A DNA stretch of 64,000 bases from Macrolepiota albuminosa. Lineage: Eukaryota > Basidiomycota > Agaricomycetes > Agaricales > Agaricaceae. Below are positions 11,546 through 21,641 of this stretch, piece by piece. The number at the start of each line of letters is the position of its first letter. Positions within the stretch are counted from its first letter, which is position 1. The notes under the pieces are model-generated. The model did no database searches. It saw nothing but the letters and a program-made list of their open reading frames with translations, and had not been told where the DNA came from. Location: positions 893,791 through 957,790 of the forward strand of contig JAMWFC010000073.1 in assembly GCA_027475525.1 (NCBI GenBank). The letters run 5' to 3'. The translations under genes and the position numbers were made by a program.

Positions 11546-12172
11546 TGTCTTGCATGTGCATTATTGTTATAAGTATTTCACTATATAGCCTATAGCATAG
11601 CAATAATGTGTATATATGCTACATATTAATATTGAAACTAGAACTTCTTCATTATATCTCCACATTGGTACTCATATTATGCCAGCAGACTCAGTCAATT
11701 TTGTTAAATTTCAAAAAAGAAATGTACAATATTTAATAACAATAGTTTTTCTTTTCAATTTATGAAGAAGTGCACAGCATAGCTCACAATCAGAGTATAG
11801 CTATTGTAAACTTAGAGTTTTAGCTTAGTTTATTTCTTTACAACAACTTGTTTTTATGCAGAGAAATGTTTAAAAGTCATAACTTTTGATGCGGCACTCA
11901 CAATCAGAGTGCCGCCTTTTGAATACTGTATTTTGAAATAGAATATTGTGTAAATAATTCACAGTTATATTTCAGTATTCTAGCTAATGTTAAAACAAAT
12001 CAAAATGAAGTTTTATATATATAAATGTACTTAGAGTTGTGTTGTTCGAACTTTTGAGGGACCAAACTCACTAGCTCATGGAATCCATGAGATGAAAATT
12101 GCTCGTATGGTCGTCCATGATCTCCTGGAATGTCTCGTCCTTCCACACCTGATTGATTGCCTCTTATTTCAG
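11546..12172. other. AT-rich stretch without a recognisable gene
   Basis: No supported coding region. Two similar hairpin-like motifs share the core CTCACAATCAGAGT, at 11777-11801 and, with a perfect GCGGCACT/AGTGCCGC stem, at 11891-11915. The right end (from ~12092) may hold degraded upstream coding sequence of the sirtuin. Confidence 0.5.
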
Positions 12173-13247
12173 GATTGGCTTTCCACCGCAAATCCGAAGT
12201 GGAAGGATTTTGCAGATGAGATGGAAAGGACTTCAGCTCAACTAAGAACAAATCCTGATGGAGATGTATTAGACTCCCTTACTTCCCTTCGCCTTTTTGT
12301 TTGATACATATGTTTGACACAAGACTCAGTCGGTGGATAAACGACTGTATTGTCTGGATATCTACCTGTTTGACACAAGACTAATTACTATGTTAGCTAC
12401 GTGGTTAGTACACACCTCAGTCGGTGGATAAACGACTGAGGTGTTACTATTTCCGCTTCCGATCCATATTCCGTGAACTGTATAGTTTTTTCCTTTACTC
12501 CCATTTCCTTCTGCAGCGCACATCTCACGTGGGTCACATGTTCCCGACACGTACCGCAATTCCTTCCAACAACATACTCTCCGAGGTTGCCCTTGAAGGC
12601 TTGGGCATTTCCTTCAGTGACTATCATATCCCAGATTGTCCATCGTGTTTATATGAACACCACAGAAACAATATTGTATGCTCACCTAGTCATTTGTCCG
12701 TATGAGAGCTTAATCTCCAACTTCGATAGCACAAACCCGAAGTAATTTTCTTTGGAGAATCCATCCCTCAACATATCAAAGAGCGATCATAAGTCCTTTT
12801 TTTTTCCATGTCAAGGATGTATTCCTGACTCATTTAATCCAGGTATCGAGATATTGAGGATTCAGACCGGATCCTAATTATTGGCACAACCCTTGCCACA
12901 TATTTTTCCTATAGGTGCGTACATCAGCTTATATGCATCGTAATGTAAAGCAATTGACGAATCGCCCATCTTAAACATGCTCTTGAGCTGAAAAAACCTG
13001 TCATGTTATTGAACATGGGTCCTACCCGTGCAGATGGCGTCGCTGGGATCATTAAAATTGATATGGAAAGTGGAAGCATCATGCGGGACATAACTCGGAC
13101 CGTATTGCAAGTTACATTTTTTTATGTTTGTACTTTTAATTTAGTTGACCATAAAACACTTCCAGAGGGTCAAAGGTCATTGACGACCCCATAGTCGCAA
13201 AACTGTTACGCAACGGCATCGTCAAGCCACCGCCAATAGAGCAATGA
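12173..13247 (+). pseudogene. Sirtuin (SIR2-family NAD-dependent deacylase), C-terminal remnant
   Basis: Split by short introns, translations match the back half of a fungal Sir2 protein: LSTANPKWKDF..RTNPDGD (12173-12265), VALEGLG..HIPDCPSC with one pair of the zinc cysteines (12586-12675), KPEVIFFGESIP (12730-12789), DRILIIGTTLATY (12843-12914), KKPVMLLNMGPTRADG (about 12990-13110) and the tail GSKVIDDPIVAKLL..VKPPP ending at TGA 13247. The FFGE, GTTL and N(M)GPTRAD motifs belong to the NAD-binding Rossmann part. The front half (GAGxS, catalytic His) is not seen. Phase is right for the first three exons; the donor after exon 3 and the junction near 13110 are degraded. A solo LTR (12311-12571) sits in the first intron. 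Confidence 0.75.
12311..12571 (-). repeat. Solo copia LTR 1 inside sirtuin intron, TSD ACATA
   Basis: 261 bp flanked by ACATA (12306-12310 and 12572-12576). On the minus strand it runs TGTTGGAAGG...GTCAAACA, the termini typical of the copia LTRs in this window. It holds a stem-loop with arms ACACCTCAGTCG/CGACTGAGGTGT (12412-12443) and a second, partial copy of the loop and arm, plus a duplicated GTTTGACACAAGACT. Removing it with one TSD leaves a 54-nt GT..AG intron, the usual size here. Confidence 0.88.
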
Positions 13248-13530
13248 CTATTATTATTTGGTAGACCTTAGGAAATTCCAACGAAGAAGTATAAACGGTA
13301 CAATTGTTAATATGTAGGATATAGGATGCAGTGTCAGTGTTACGTCAATTGGATGAACAGATGTAGAGATGATGTTAGATTATATACATATACAAGCCAT
13401 TTTGGTTCATCGGTAACAGGGGAATGTTACTTCTAAACCAGAATGCACAAATACAGATCTGAAATCCAGTAAGTCATCGATAATACTGGATTGATCTCAT
13501 AGGAGATTGGAATTTGAGCTAGCGATGGGA

Positions 13531-14508
13531 TCAGATACGATCGTTGTCGCAGTCAAGGTCTCCCTCTAGGTTTATGTGGGGAACGAAATCAAGATCGAGC
13601 ACAAACTGGGGAACAAGAAGCTGATCCCAGCTCCAGTCCTGCCAACATGTTGAGATGAATGGCTGGCTCTTCTTTCCATGTGTACGAAAAATATACTCCT
13701 CAAAGACAGCATCCGGATTCGGAGATAGGATAGGTGTCAAGGATAAAGGCAAGTCGGACGAGTCACGATATCGGAGGGGACTGTCCGGGGACATGGGTAT
13801 CGATTCCCTTTCAGAAACCTGTTCTAATGAAGGGGTGCGAACACGAGTGTCAGGATCTTCCGAGCTCAGACGACTCGGACTCGGTGGCCGCAGTCTGAGA
13901 ATCTAGATGGGAGATAGAATATCTGGTTGATGGAGTCAATTCGTCAAAGCTTACGAGCCAAAACGTACATTGAAATTGATTCGCTCCTTCGTTTTTCCTT
14001 TTGCTTTTGAAAGCTTCCGTATCCAGTTCTTCAGTGCAGGGGGGTCGGATGCAAGAAGATGTTTTTTTAAACACCGAATCCGATGAGTTCGCCAGTGGTT
14101 GCCGTCAAAAAGGCTCTTCATTGAGAGCTTGATCTTCGACCCGCGGGTTCGACATCTAACAAGGTAAGGGCTGAGGACGATAGCCATTGAATCTTGTAAT
14201 AGTTCCTGTTCAGCATGAAGGTATTTGTACGTATTAGTATTTAAGGCGTCCGTGCAGCCTGTACTGTAACACGTGGAGTCTGAAATGGCATTATAAATAG
14301 GCAGCGAAAAGGTGTATCCAGAATTACAACACGTATTTCGAGAAACAGGTCCATGAAAAATCATCCTCCAATGTGTGATGACGAAGGTATTAAAGAAGGG
14401 TATATATACTACTAACTTCATGAGAGGTTCTCCTTGAAACCTCGGATAAATGCTTGAAAGGGAAGAGCAAGCCAACCGGCTACTCCGACGTATCTTTGGA
14501 GACAGCAA
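13531..14508 (-). CDS. Hypothetical fungal protein, one probable intron
   Basis: Not assigned to a named family. Minus-strand reading from an ATG at 14508 gives SPYLVRCRTRG.KIKLS and DGNHWRTHRIRCLKKH, resembling the C..(C)..W..H..C zinc-binding-like segment of many basidiomycete hypothetical proteins (the second Cys would be Arg here). After INFN there is a likely 66-nt intron (GTACGT...CCATCTAG), then ILRLRPPSPSRL and a Ser/Pro/Asp-rich tail to a stop at 13531 ending GDLDCDNDRI. The start is uncertain: the first ~90 residues lack obvious conservation and may be non-coding. Confidence 0.4.
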
Positions 14509-14510
14509 TT

Positions 14511-14730
14511 ACGCCGCTCGCGTTCATTTTCTGGCTATCCCAACGCGCTAGCCGCCATTGATGATGAGCAACGACCATCCACTTATAATGAACTTACCAT
14601 AGAGGTAAATACACACCCGCTGCCACTTGATGATGATTGTTTGGTATTGGAGGATGGACAGATCGATGAAGTGGCTGCAGAGGCTTTTGAGATATTAAGA
14701 GAGGTTCAGAAGACATGGAGGTTTGGATGA
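14511..14730 (+). CDS. C-terminal exon of unknown gene
   Basis: An open plus-strand frame without its own ATG: SGYPNALAAIDDEQRPS, NELTIEVNTHPLPLDDDC, DEVAAEAFEILREVQKTW ending FG and TGA at 14728-14730. It is acidic and helix-forming, reads like a real protein end, and is arranged head-to-head with the minus-strand hypothetical gene. The upstream exons cannot be placed. No family recognised. Confidence 0.3.
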
Positions 14731-15485
14731 TCCGGCATTTCTGCATACTGATTGAGTGCTGGTCTACACTGCTCGCACATGGTGTTGTTGGTATTTAAGA
14801 TGTGTACCACAAGTGTATAACGTACATCATGGCCGCGCGAGACCTTTTTTGAGCCGTTCTAACCAGTTATACGTACACGCAAATCACATGAAAGATTGTA
14901 CATAAGGGCACGGCTCCCAAAAGGTACCACAATATCTTGCGTCATAAGTATTTGGAGCGGGGATGGAGCACCGATCTGGACCGTCGAATAGAGGCAGGGG
15001 TGCTGTTTCAAAATGTGGTGAGGGATTTAAAGAGGGTGGTAGTAAATACGGGGAGCCGGGAATGAAAGGTGATGCAGACCGCGGTGTATGGGTGTAGGGA
15101 CTTTGGCACCGGGGCGCGGAGGTAACAGGAGTGGTGGGTGGTTTATAAGCGAAAGGGCCTGACATAGCGCGAAGTGGGAGCTAAAGTCAAGAGTGAACGT
15201 CTTGTGAGAAAATCTTCAGGCGAGGCAGTCAGTCTTATCTATCTTGGTGCTGCCACCCTCGAAGACCGCGAAAACAACTCAACCAGTGTTCGTGCCTACT
15301 GCCCTAATAACGTCGTGTATATCATATCTAAGCAGTGACAAGATGGATGAGTGGCAAAGAGGTGGTTAAGGAAAGCAACGCTGTGCCCAAAATCGAGTTT
15401 TGATGCACGTGACTGGACATCCAAAACAAGTAAACGGGGTGTATCAAAACACGGAAGACGACATAGTCTTACAGGTAGTGTATAT
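14731..15485. other. No recognisable gene
   Basis: A Pro/Ser-rich minus-strand frame at 14884-15165 is open but shows no family features. Otherwise I see nothing that supports coding or a repeat. Confidence 0.4.
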
Positions 15486-15850
15486 TGTTAGAATCAATAT
15501 CCTATACACCTAGATAATCACAGACAATATTAGTCTATGTCCTCAGTCCGTGATATAAACGACTATATTTGTACCTAGATAATCACAGACAATATTAGTC
15601 TATGTCTATGGTACAATTAGTTATCGAGACTTGGTGAAGTAATATATCTAGCTCACCCTCAGTCCGTGATATAAACGACTGAGGGTGGTCTCTGTATTGT
15701 ATCGTGTCTATATACTATCATCATAACAATGGAGAGTTGAAACAAAGCAAATGTGAAAGAGAAATGAAATTGGCCTTGCGCACGTACGGTGTGATATCTG
15801 TGATCATCTGGAGTGCGACCAATGAATGTTGTATCTAGTCGGCCCCAACG
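15486..15850 (-). repeat. Solo copia LTR 2 (no TSD seen)
   Basis: Minus-strand reading ends GATTCTAACA at 15486, and begins near 15850 at CGTTGGGG, where TGTTGGA would be expected (CA end mutated to CG). It shares CATTCAT..ATCACA with solo LTR 3. It contains a perfect stem-loop CACCCTCAGTC/GACTGAGGGTG at 15656-15689, a second loop-plus-arm copy at 15543-15565 and a duplicated 30-bp flank (15508 and 15573, 65 bp apart). Flanking TATAT versus TTTCG do not match. Confidence 0.65.
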
Positions 15851-16348
15851 TTTCGCACACGGACTGTGCCAGAAAGGCTAAAACTGTATGTGTATGATGA
15901 TACAGTGAGAATGAGGAGAAATTAGCCGGTATGAAGCTTCCTGTTTTCTAGAATGATTACTGGTGTGGTACAGAAATTGTCGGTGACAACAAACATTCTA
16001 CTGGACTAACGGAGTGAGCATTGTGTCTGAGCTGAGCTTGGCAAACAGTTACGGGAATAGGCTGAAGAACATGACGCTAACATTTGAAGATTCCGACAAT
16101 TTCTTTTTTGTATTCTGCGATTTCCATGTGTGTCGTTGTTTCGTGGTTTATCATCTATCAATGAGCTTATGTATTGGGGTAAATTACTAATTGGACATTC
16201 TTATAATCCGGGCGGATGGCAAAACGCATTCACGACTCGTAGCTTCGCTTAAGGGTTTGTCTGTATCAGGAGACTTGATTGGTAGTATGTACCACCCGTC
16301 CTTCTAGCCGGCGCCAAGGAATGCCTTAACTAAAAGGGTCGCTTTGTC
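15851..16348. other. No recognisable gene
   Basis: Target sequence into which copia element C inserted. I see no supported frame or repeat. Confidence 0.45.
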
Positions 16349-16353
16349 AATAC

Positions 16354-16575
16354 TGTTGAATGCCTACCGGTATAATGAGAAGCGCCCTTGTGCACGTGAC
16401 CGTAGTATTATTTTCTTCCCGGTGTCGTTGTACACTTCATTCTGAAGTACAACGACACTAGGTATGTGTTAACTATGCAGTCAAATATATATTCATTCTG
16501 AAGTACAACGACACTAGCTGTCACACTACTCATTTAGTGTCTGTCCGTAACCGCTGCGTGTAACTTGCTTTAACA
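16354..16575 (+). repeat. 5' LTR of copia C
   Basis: 222 bp, TGTTGAATGC...CTTTAACA. It contains a 12-bp-stem hairpin (16422-16458, GTGTCGTTGTAC/GTACAACGACAC) and a downstream second copy of the loop plus 3' arm (about 16494-16517). It differs from the 3' LTR at six positions, all CpG transitions. Confidence 0.95.
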
Positions 16576-16587
16576 GGTTATGGGCCC
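16576..16587 (+). promoter_or_regulatory. Copia primer-binding site, half-tRNA-iMet type
   Basis: GGTTATGGGCCC directly abuts the LTR. It is the reverse complement of the anticodon-loop side of initiator tRNA-Met (GGGCCCATAACC), the internal primer site used by Drosophila copia, rather than the usual TGG-starting complement of a tRNA 3' end. Confidence 0.75.
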
Positions 16588-16729
16588 CGGCCCCACAGAC
16601 TTACACTGAAGAAAGAATCTATTTTTGCTCCGTTAGTTAACGTTGCAGCATTAGCAAAATCCCTCCCCCATCAACTCAATGCCCACACAACTTCTCTCAC
16701 GCATAAAGGCCCCGATACCGTTGCCAATC

Positions 16730-17748
16730 ATGGAAGACATCAGTCGTCAGTTGACACCAAGGCTTGGAACCATCAAATATACGGAATGGGAAAAGATCAT
16801 GTTTGGATGGCTTATGTCAGTAGGTGGGGCACAGATTGTAACAGGGAAGAATTCCCACCACTCCTTGAGCCTGACAATGCAAACTCAATCAACGCCTGGA
16901 ACTCTTATCAGCTACGTAGTGATCGTGCGGCTGGTGAGATATACCAGGGCTTGGATGAAGGAAACAAAATCCACGTCGATGCCATCCGAACTAAGCCGGC
17001 ACTTATGTGGGAGAAACTTCAGGAAATCCATTCCAAATCCACCCCAAACGCTCGTTTCAACTCACTAAGTGACCTGTTTAACATATGCCTCCGCAAGAAC
17101 AAGACACTCACACAGCTCTGTACCCGGGTGAAGGGCACCATGCAGCGCATTCGTACCCTTTGGCCTCCCCCAATTGTCGGACCCGAGGGACTCTTGTCGC
17201 CGGCCTATACTCTAGAAATGCTCGACGATGAGCTCTGTTCGATGGCTATGCTTTGTGCACTTCCACACAAGGAATATGCCCCCTTCATATCTTCGGTGCT
17301 TATGCTAAATAACCTTACCAATGGCGCAGTCAAAGAAGCCTTCCGAACTGAAGAAACGCAACGTGCCGTAGCTGAGAGTGACGCTGCAGCCGCTGCTGTT
17401 AGATCCATCACGTGCTACATTTGCGACAGAGCCCACAAGGTCACGGAATGCCCTATGCTCCCCGCTGCACGAGCGCTACCCAAGAAGGAGGACCCTAACT
17501 CCAAGAAGAAGAGAGGAGGACGCCGTGGTAATGCAAAGGCTGATGCAGCCAAAGCAGCCGACAAGCCGAAAATTGAGGAGGGCTGTGATGGCCCCGCTGT
17601 TAAAGCCGAAGCCGCAGTTTGTAGATCTTCTCTGTCGATGAACACCCCTTCTGACGTCCTGTGGAACACAGACTCAGGCACCACGAGTTCTATGATGCCG
17701 CATCGAGAATGGTTTCTGCCAGACTTGTGTGCCAATACATCTTGCTAA
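16730..17748 (+). pseudogene. Copia C gag and start of protease
   Basis: Starts at ATG 16730 (MEDISRQLTPRLGTIKYTEW, a copia gag N-terminus), shifts frame near 16840, and continues with the UBN2/gag-like segment (NAWNSYQL, MWEKLQEIHSK, FNSLSDLFNICL). A knuckle-like CYICDRAHKVTECP follows (one residue short between Cys2 and His), then a Lys/Ala-rich stretch and the protease motif WNTDSGTTSSM near 17661-17693. The frame ends at 17748 and homology continues in the next frame. Confidence 0.85.
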
Positions 17749-19312
17749 CAACACCACGGTATATTCAGTCGGAAAGGGGTCGATCAGATTCAGGCCACGA
17801 GGGATGGGTCATGATGGGAGGCCACTTAACAATGTTATTTTCACCGATGTTCTTTTTGTACCTGAATTGACCAACAATCTGCTGTCCATCACCACCCTCG
17901 CCGTGCACCGCAGCTTTGTGGTAACGTTTCAAGAGCGCAAGGTCTTGTTTGCCATTGGAAATGACCTGATATTCACTGCCACTGTCGGCAAGAACCTAAC
18001 CTCCTACCTTGATGGCGAGACTCTCATTTTGTCCCCTGCGCACGCAGCCAACGCAACCTATGTTGGCCCGACATCTTCCGTGAGGGTCGACAGATCACTT
18101 CTGCATCGAAGAATGTGTTACCTTGGAGCTGACAGGCTGGAGCAGCTAATTAGGAACAATCTTACGCATGACCTGTGGTTGTCGTCTGATGCTCCACTGC
18201 CATGCATGTGTGAGCCGTGCCTTCAAGGGAAACAGCACCGCGCGCCCTTCCCACACACCGCAGATAGGGCACCAGAAGTTCTCGGGAGAGTCTTTAGCGA
18301 TGTCCACGGTCCAATGCAAGTCGGAGGACACCTGTCGAACTGTAAGTGGTGGATAACGTTCATCAATGATAGCACAAGGTGGATGGAGGCTCACGATATG
18401 TATCGGAAAAGCAATGCGTTGGCTGCTTTCAAGACTTACAAAGCCCAGGCTGAGCGGCATGCGGAGCGACCGATCAAGTGCGTCCACTTTGATAAAGGCA
18501 GCAAATACACATCGAACGATTTTCTTGGGTATTGTAAGTCTGAGGGTATACGCGTTGAGTTCACAAACACGGCAACACCACAGCAGAATGGCATAGCAGA
18601 GCGCATGAACCGGACCATTGAGGAAAGCATCACTGCCATGCTGTCAGAGGCAAATCTTCCCTCAAGCTTCTGGACATACGCTTTGAGTGCATATAGACAC
18701 GTACATAATTGCTGCCCTACATCTGCCCTACCCCGCAACATAACGCCATTCGAAGCCTATAAGGGGAGGAAGCCGTGCATAGGACACCTTTGGGTGTTTG
18801 GATGCGCTGCTTATGTCCTTGTCAGCTGGGAGAAAAGGCGAGGACTCGATGGACATTCTCTACCGGGCATTTTTGTGGGGTACCCCGACAACCACGTCGG
18901 GTGGAGGGTCTATATTCCCAAAACAAGACAGGTTGTCGTCTTCAGAGACGTTGTGTTCAATGAGTCGCGTTTTCCAGGCCTCTCCCTTGTGGACACGCCT
19001 CAGCCACCACTCCATATTTTTAACACATTCCCTGACTACGATGACTACGTCGCTGGCAAACCTGATGGGTACGCCGAGCCCTCACAAGCTGCTGCCAATG
19101 GCCCGACCTCCTCAACAAAACACCAGCCAGATCCTGGCCACGACGGTCATCCAATTCCACTCGACAACAGCAACGGAGTTTCAGATCCGACAACAGGTAT
19201 TTCCGTTTTGGTGGGAGACAACCCTGTTTTGGTAGGAGATATTCCCATTTTGGTGGGAGACACGGGACCAGAGCAGGAACCTCCCAGGGTGTGGCAACCG
19301 CACAGGCCTTGA
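17729..19312 (+). pseudogene. Copia C protease C-terminus and integrase
   Basis: 527 residues. Order: protease remainder (VLFVPELTNNLLSI), GAG-pre-integrase zinc module (LLHRRMCYLGADRLEQL..CEPCLQGKQHRAPFP), integrase core with Asp in FSDVHGPMQ, Asp in HFDKGSKYTS (usually DNGGEY) and Glu in QQNGIAERMNRT, then the C-terminal region. It ends in three imperfect VLVGD repeats (19204-19262) before a stop. Frame is lost relative to RT. Confidence 0.88.
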
Positions 19313-19594
19313 CCCTTGCCACCACCACGCGAACCAAGCCAACACACACGGATACCCACGCATGGGCCTAACGCTGGCTACTACAATGCTGTCGAGCGCT
19401 AAGATAGTTGCGAATCACCGCTTGTTTGAGAACCACTGCCACCACCACCACCTTCACCCTTTCCTGAGCTACCCCCGGAGCAACCCCCTTGGGAGGTCAA
19501 CGTTGGCAATGCTGACGCCCAAGGGGAGCAGGAGGTAAACCTCGTCCTCAATGTTGAGTCCGATGAGGCCTTACTTCTCGCTGGCCGGGCCTTC

Positions 19595-21300
19595 ATGGAG
19601 TGCGGCATCAGTGGTGACGGCTACGGTGCCATACATGCCAACATGGCCTGGGCATACAAGGTTGGTGCTCACGATACAAATCCATGTTCCTACCGCGAGG
19701 CAATGGCTGGTGACAACGCCGCCGAATGGCATAAGGCGATGGTAGATGAGATGAACGCATTGAAAAACAACGGTACATGGCGTGCAGTATACCTTCCAGT
19801 GGGTCGAAAGGCCATTGGCTCCAGGTGGGCTTTCATGGTAAAGCACCTACCAGATGGCGCCATCGACCGCTTTAAGGCTCAGGTGGTTGCCCAAGGCTTT
19901 AGTCAGCGCCCCGGTGTCGATTTTGATGAGACATTTGCACCGACAGCCCAATGGGCAGCTGTATGCACCGTCTTGGCTCTGGCTGCTGTTGAGGATCTGC
20001 ATCTTGAGTCTGTCGACATCTCCTCCGCTTTCCTACACAGCGTCATCAATACTGAACTTTATATGAAGTTCCCTGAGGGTTTTCCTGAAGAGGTACCTGC
20101 CGACGTCCAGCGCAAGCCAGGTGAGGGGGACGCGTGTGCAAAGCTGGAGCGTGGGATCTATGGGCTTCGACAGGGTGCAAACCTGTGGAACAAGCGCCTC
20201 CATCAGGTGCTGGTCAAGCTCAGATTTGCCCGTATTACCTTGGACCCCTGCATTTACGTCTATCTCCAGGATGGCGTCCGCATCATTATTCCCATTCATG
20301 TTGACGATATGACTCTTGCTTCCAAGTCCTGGGCTGCTATCCTTAAAGTCATCACCGAGCTTAGGCAGTACTTCAAGTTGTGCCACCTTGGGCCCATGTC
20401 AGGGCTCCTTGGTGTCGCTGTGACCCGCGACAGGCCCAAATGAAAGCTGTGGATCGATCAGAGGGCTTACACTATAGAGGTCCTGTCTTGTTTCAACATG
20501 TTGGATAGTAAGGCAGTTGCTACCCCGTTCGACCCTAGTGCTCGTCTCTCAAAGGCAGACTCCCCACGGACACCAGAGGAAGTCGAGGAGATGCATGACG
20601 TCCCTTACATTCAGGCTACAGGTGCGCTGCTTTATCTGGCCATGTGCACATGTCCAGATATAGCATACGCGGTGGGAGTACTATGTCGGTTCAATGCCTG
20701 CCCAGGACCGAAGCATTGGAAGGCCGTGAAACACCTAATGTGATATATTTGTGGTACCCTGGACTACAAGATAGAGTACTCCGCTGATGCAACTACTTCG
20801 TCCCCCTCCCACTTCCTCGCATACGCTGACGCTGATCATGGCGGTAACCCTGACAATGGTCGCTCCACCACTGGCTCAGTCCTCACTGTTGCCGGAGGCG
20901 CTGTCAGCTGGATGTCAAAACTGCAAACTATCGTAGCCCTGTCAACCACGGAAGCGGAATTCGTCGCAGCAAGTGAGACCGGCCGTGAGCTCTGCTGGCT
21001 CCGGAATTTCCTAGCGGATATAGGCACGCCTCAATCTTCACCGCTCGTTCTAAACCTGGACAATCAATCAGCAATCCTTGTATCCAAACAGCCGGAGCAC
21101 ATGGGTCGCCTCAAACACCTCGACCGTCACTGGTTCTGGCTCAGACAGGCCGTTTACGATGGCAAGATCAAGCCCGCATACATTTCGTCTGACGACATGG
21201 CAGCCGACCTCCTCACAAAGCCCTTAGCTTGTGACGTTGTTGATAAGCTCCGGAGGAAGATGGGACTCGTAGGCAAATTTTCTAGGCAAGACTTGCAGTG
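19595..21300 (+). pseudogene. Copia C reverse transcriptase and RNase H
   Basis: RT motifs: EWHKAMVDEM, RWAFMVKH, RFKAQVVAQGFSQ, DFDETFAPTAQ, ERGIYGLRQG and the catalytic PIHVDDMTLAS. RNase H: YADADHGG, TVALSTTEAEFVAASE-like VALSTTEAEF, NLDNQSAI and DDMAADLLTKPL. In-frame TGA codons at 20441 and 20741 both stand where Arg CGA is expected. The normal stop (TGA after DLQ) was split by element A at 21300; the junction currently reads on into the LTR for a few codons. Confidence 0.9.
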
Positions 21301-21534
21301 TGTAGCGTAGTCCGCTATGTGGCGTTGGCCACATAGCTTTTACTTACTTTAGTAGTCCATAATATATTATATTATTATAATATATTATTATTATTTACAT
21401 TAGTATAAATAGTTTTCACTTGCTGCTTACTAAGCAGCTTATATTCTTGTATTACACTACAGTGACAATAGACCGGACTGGTCTGATTCTGTGCAGTGTG
21501 ATCTTAAGCTCACAAACACCGTAACTTCGTTACA
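21301..21534 (+). repeat. 5' LTR of gypsy A
   Basis: 234 bp, TGTAGCGTAG...TCGTTACA. It contains the hairpin GCTATGTGGC/GCCACATAGC near its start. It differs from the 3' LTR by one CpG transition and lacks a 19-bp AT-rich duplication found there. After it comes TTTTTTTGAATCCGCC; no TGG-type primer site is visible. Confidence 0.95.
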
Positions 21535-21641
21535 TTTTTTTGAATCCGCCAGCTAGGATCTATTGCCTAGCACCCGATGTCAGTCGCTGAGTTCGTTGAC
21601 AGAACTCTATCAGCTTCTCGAGCTTCTTGCACAGCCACACC

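Noticed and set aside
13003..13194. A separate small protein gene
   Set aside because: It is the KKPVMLLNMGPTRADG exon of the sirtuin running into its intron.
14884..15165. Pro/Ser-rich minus-strand frame
   Set aside because: Short, low complexity, no family resemblance and no splice-linked neighbours.
15481..15855. TSD for solo LTR 2
   Set aside because: Flanks TATAT and TTTCG differ; kept as an LTR relic without claiming a clean insertion.
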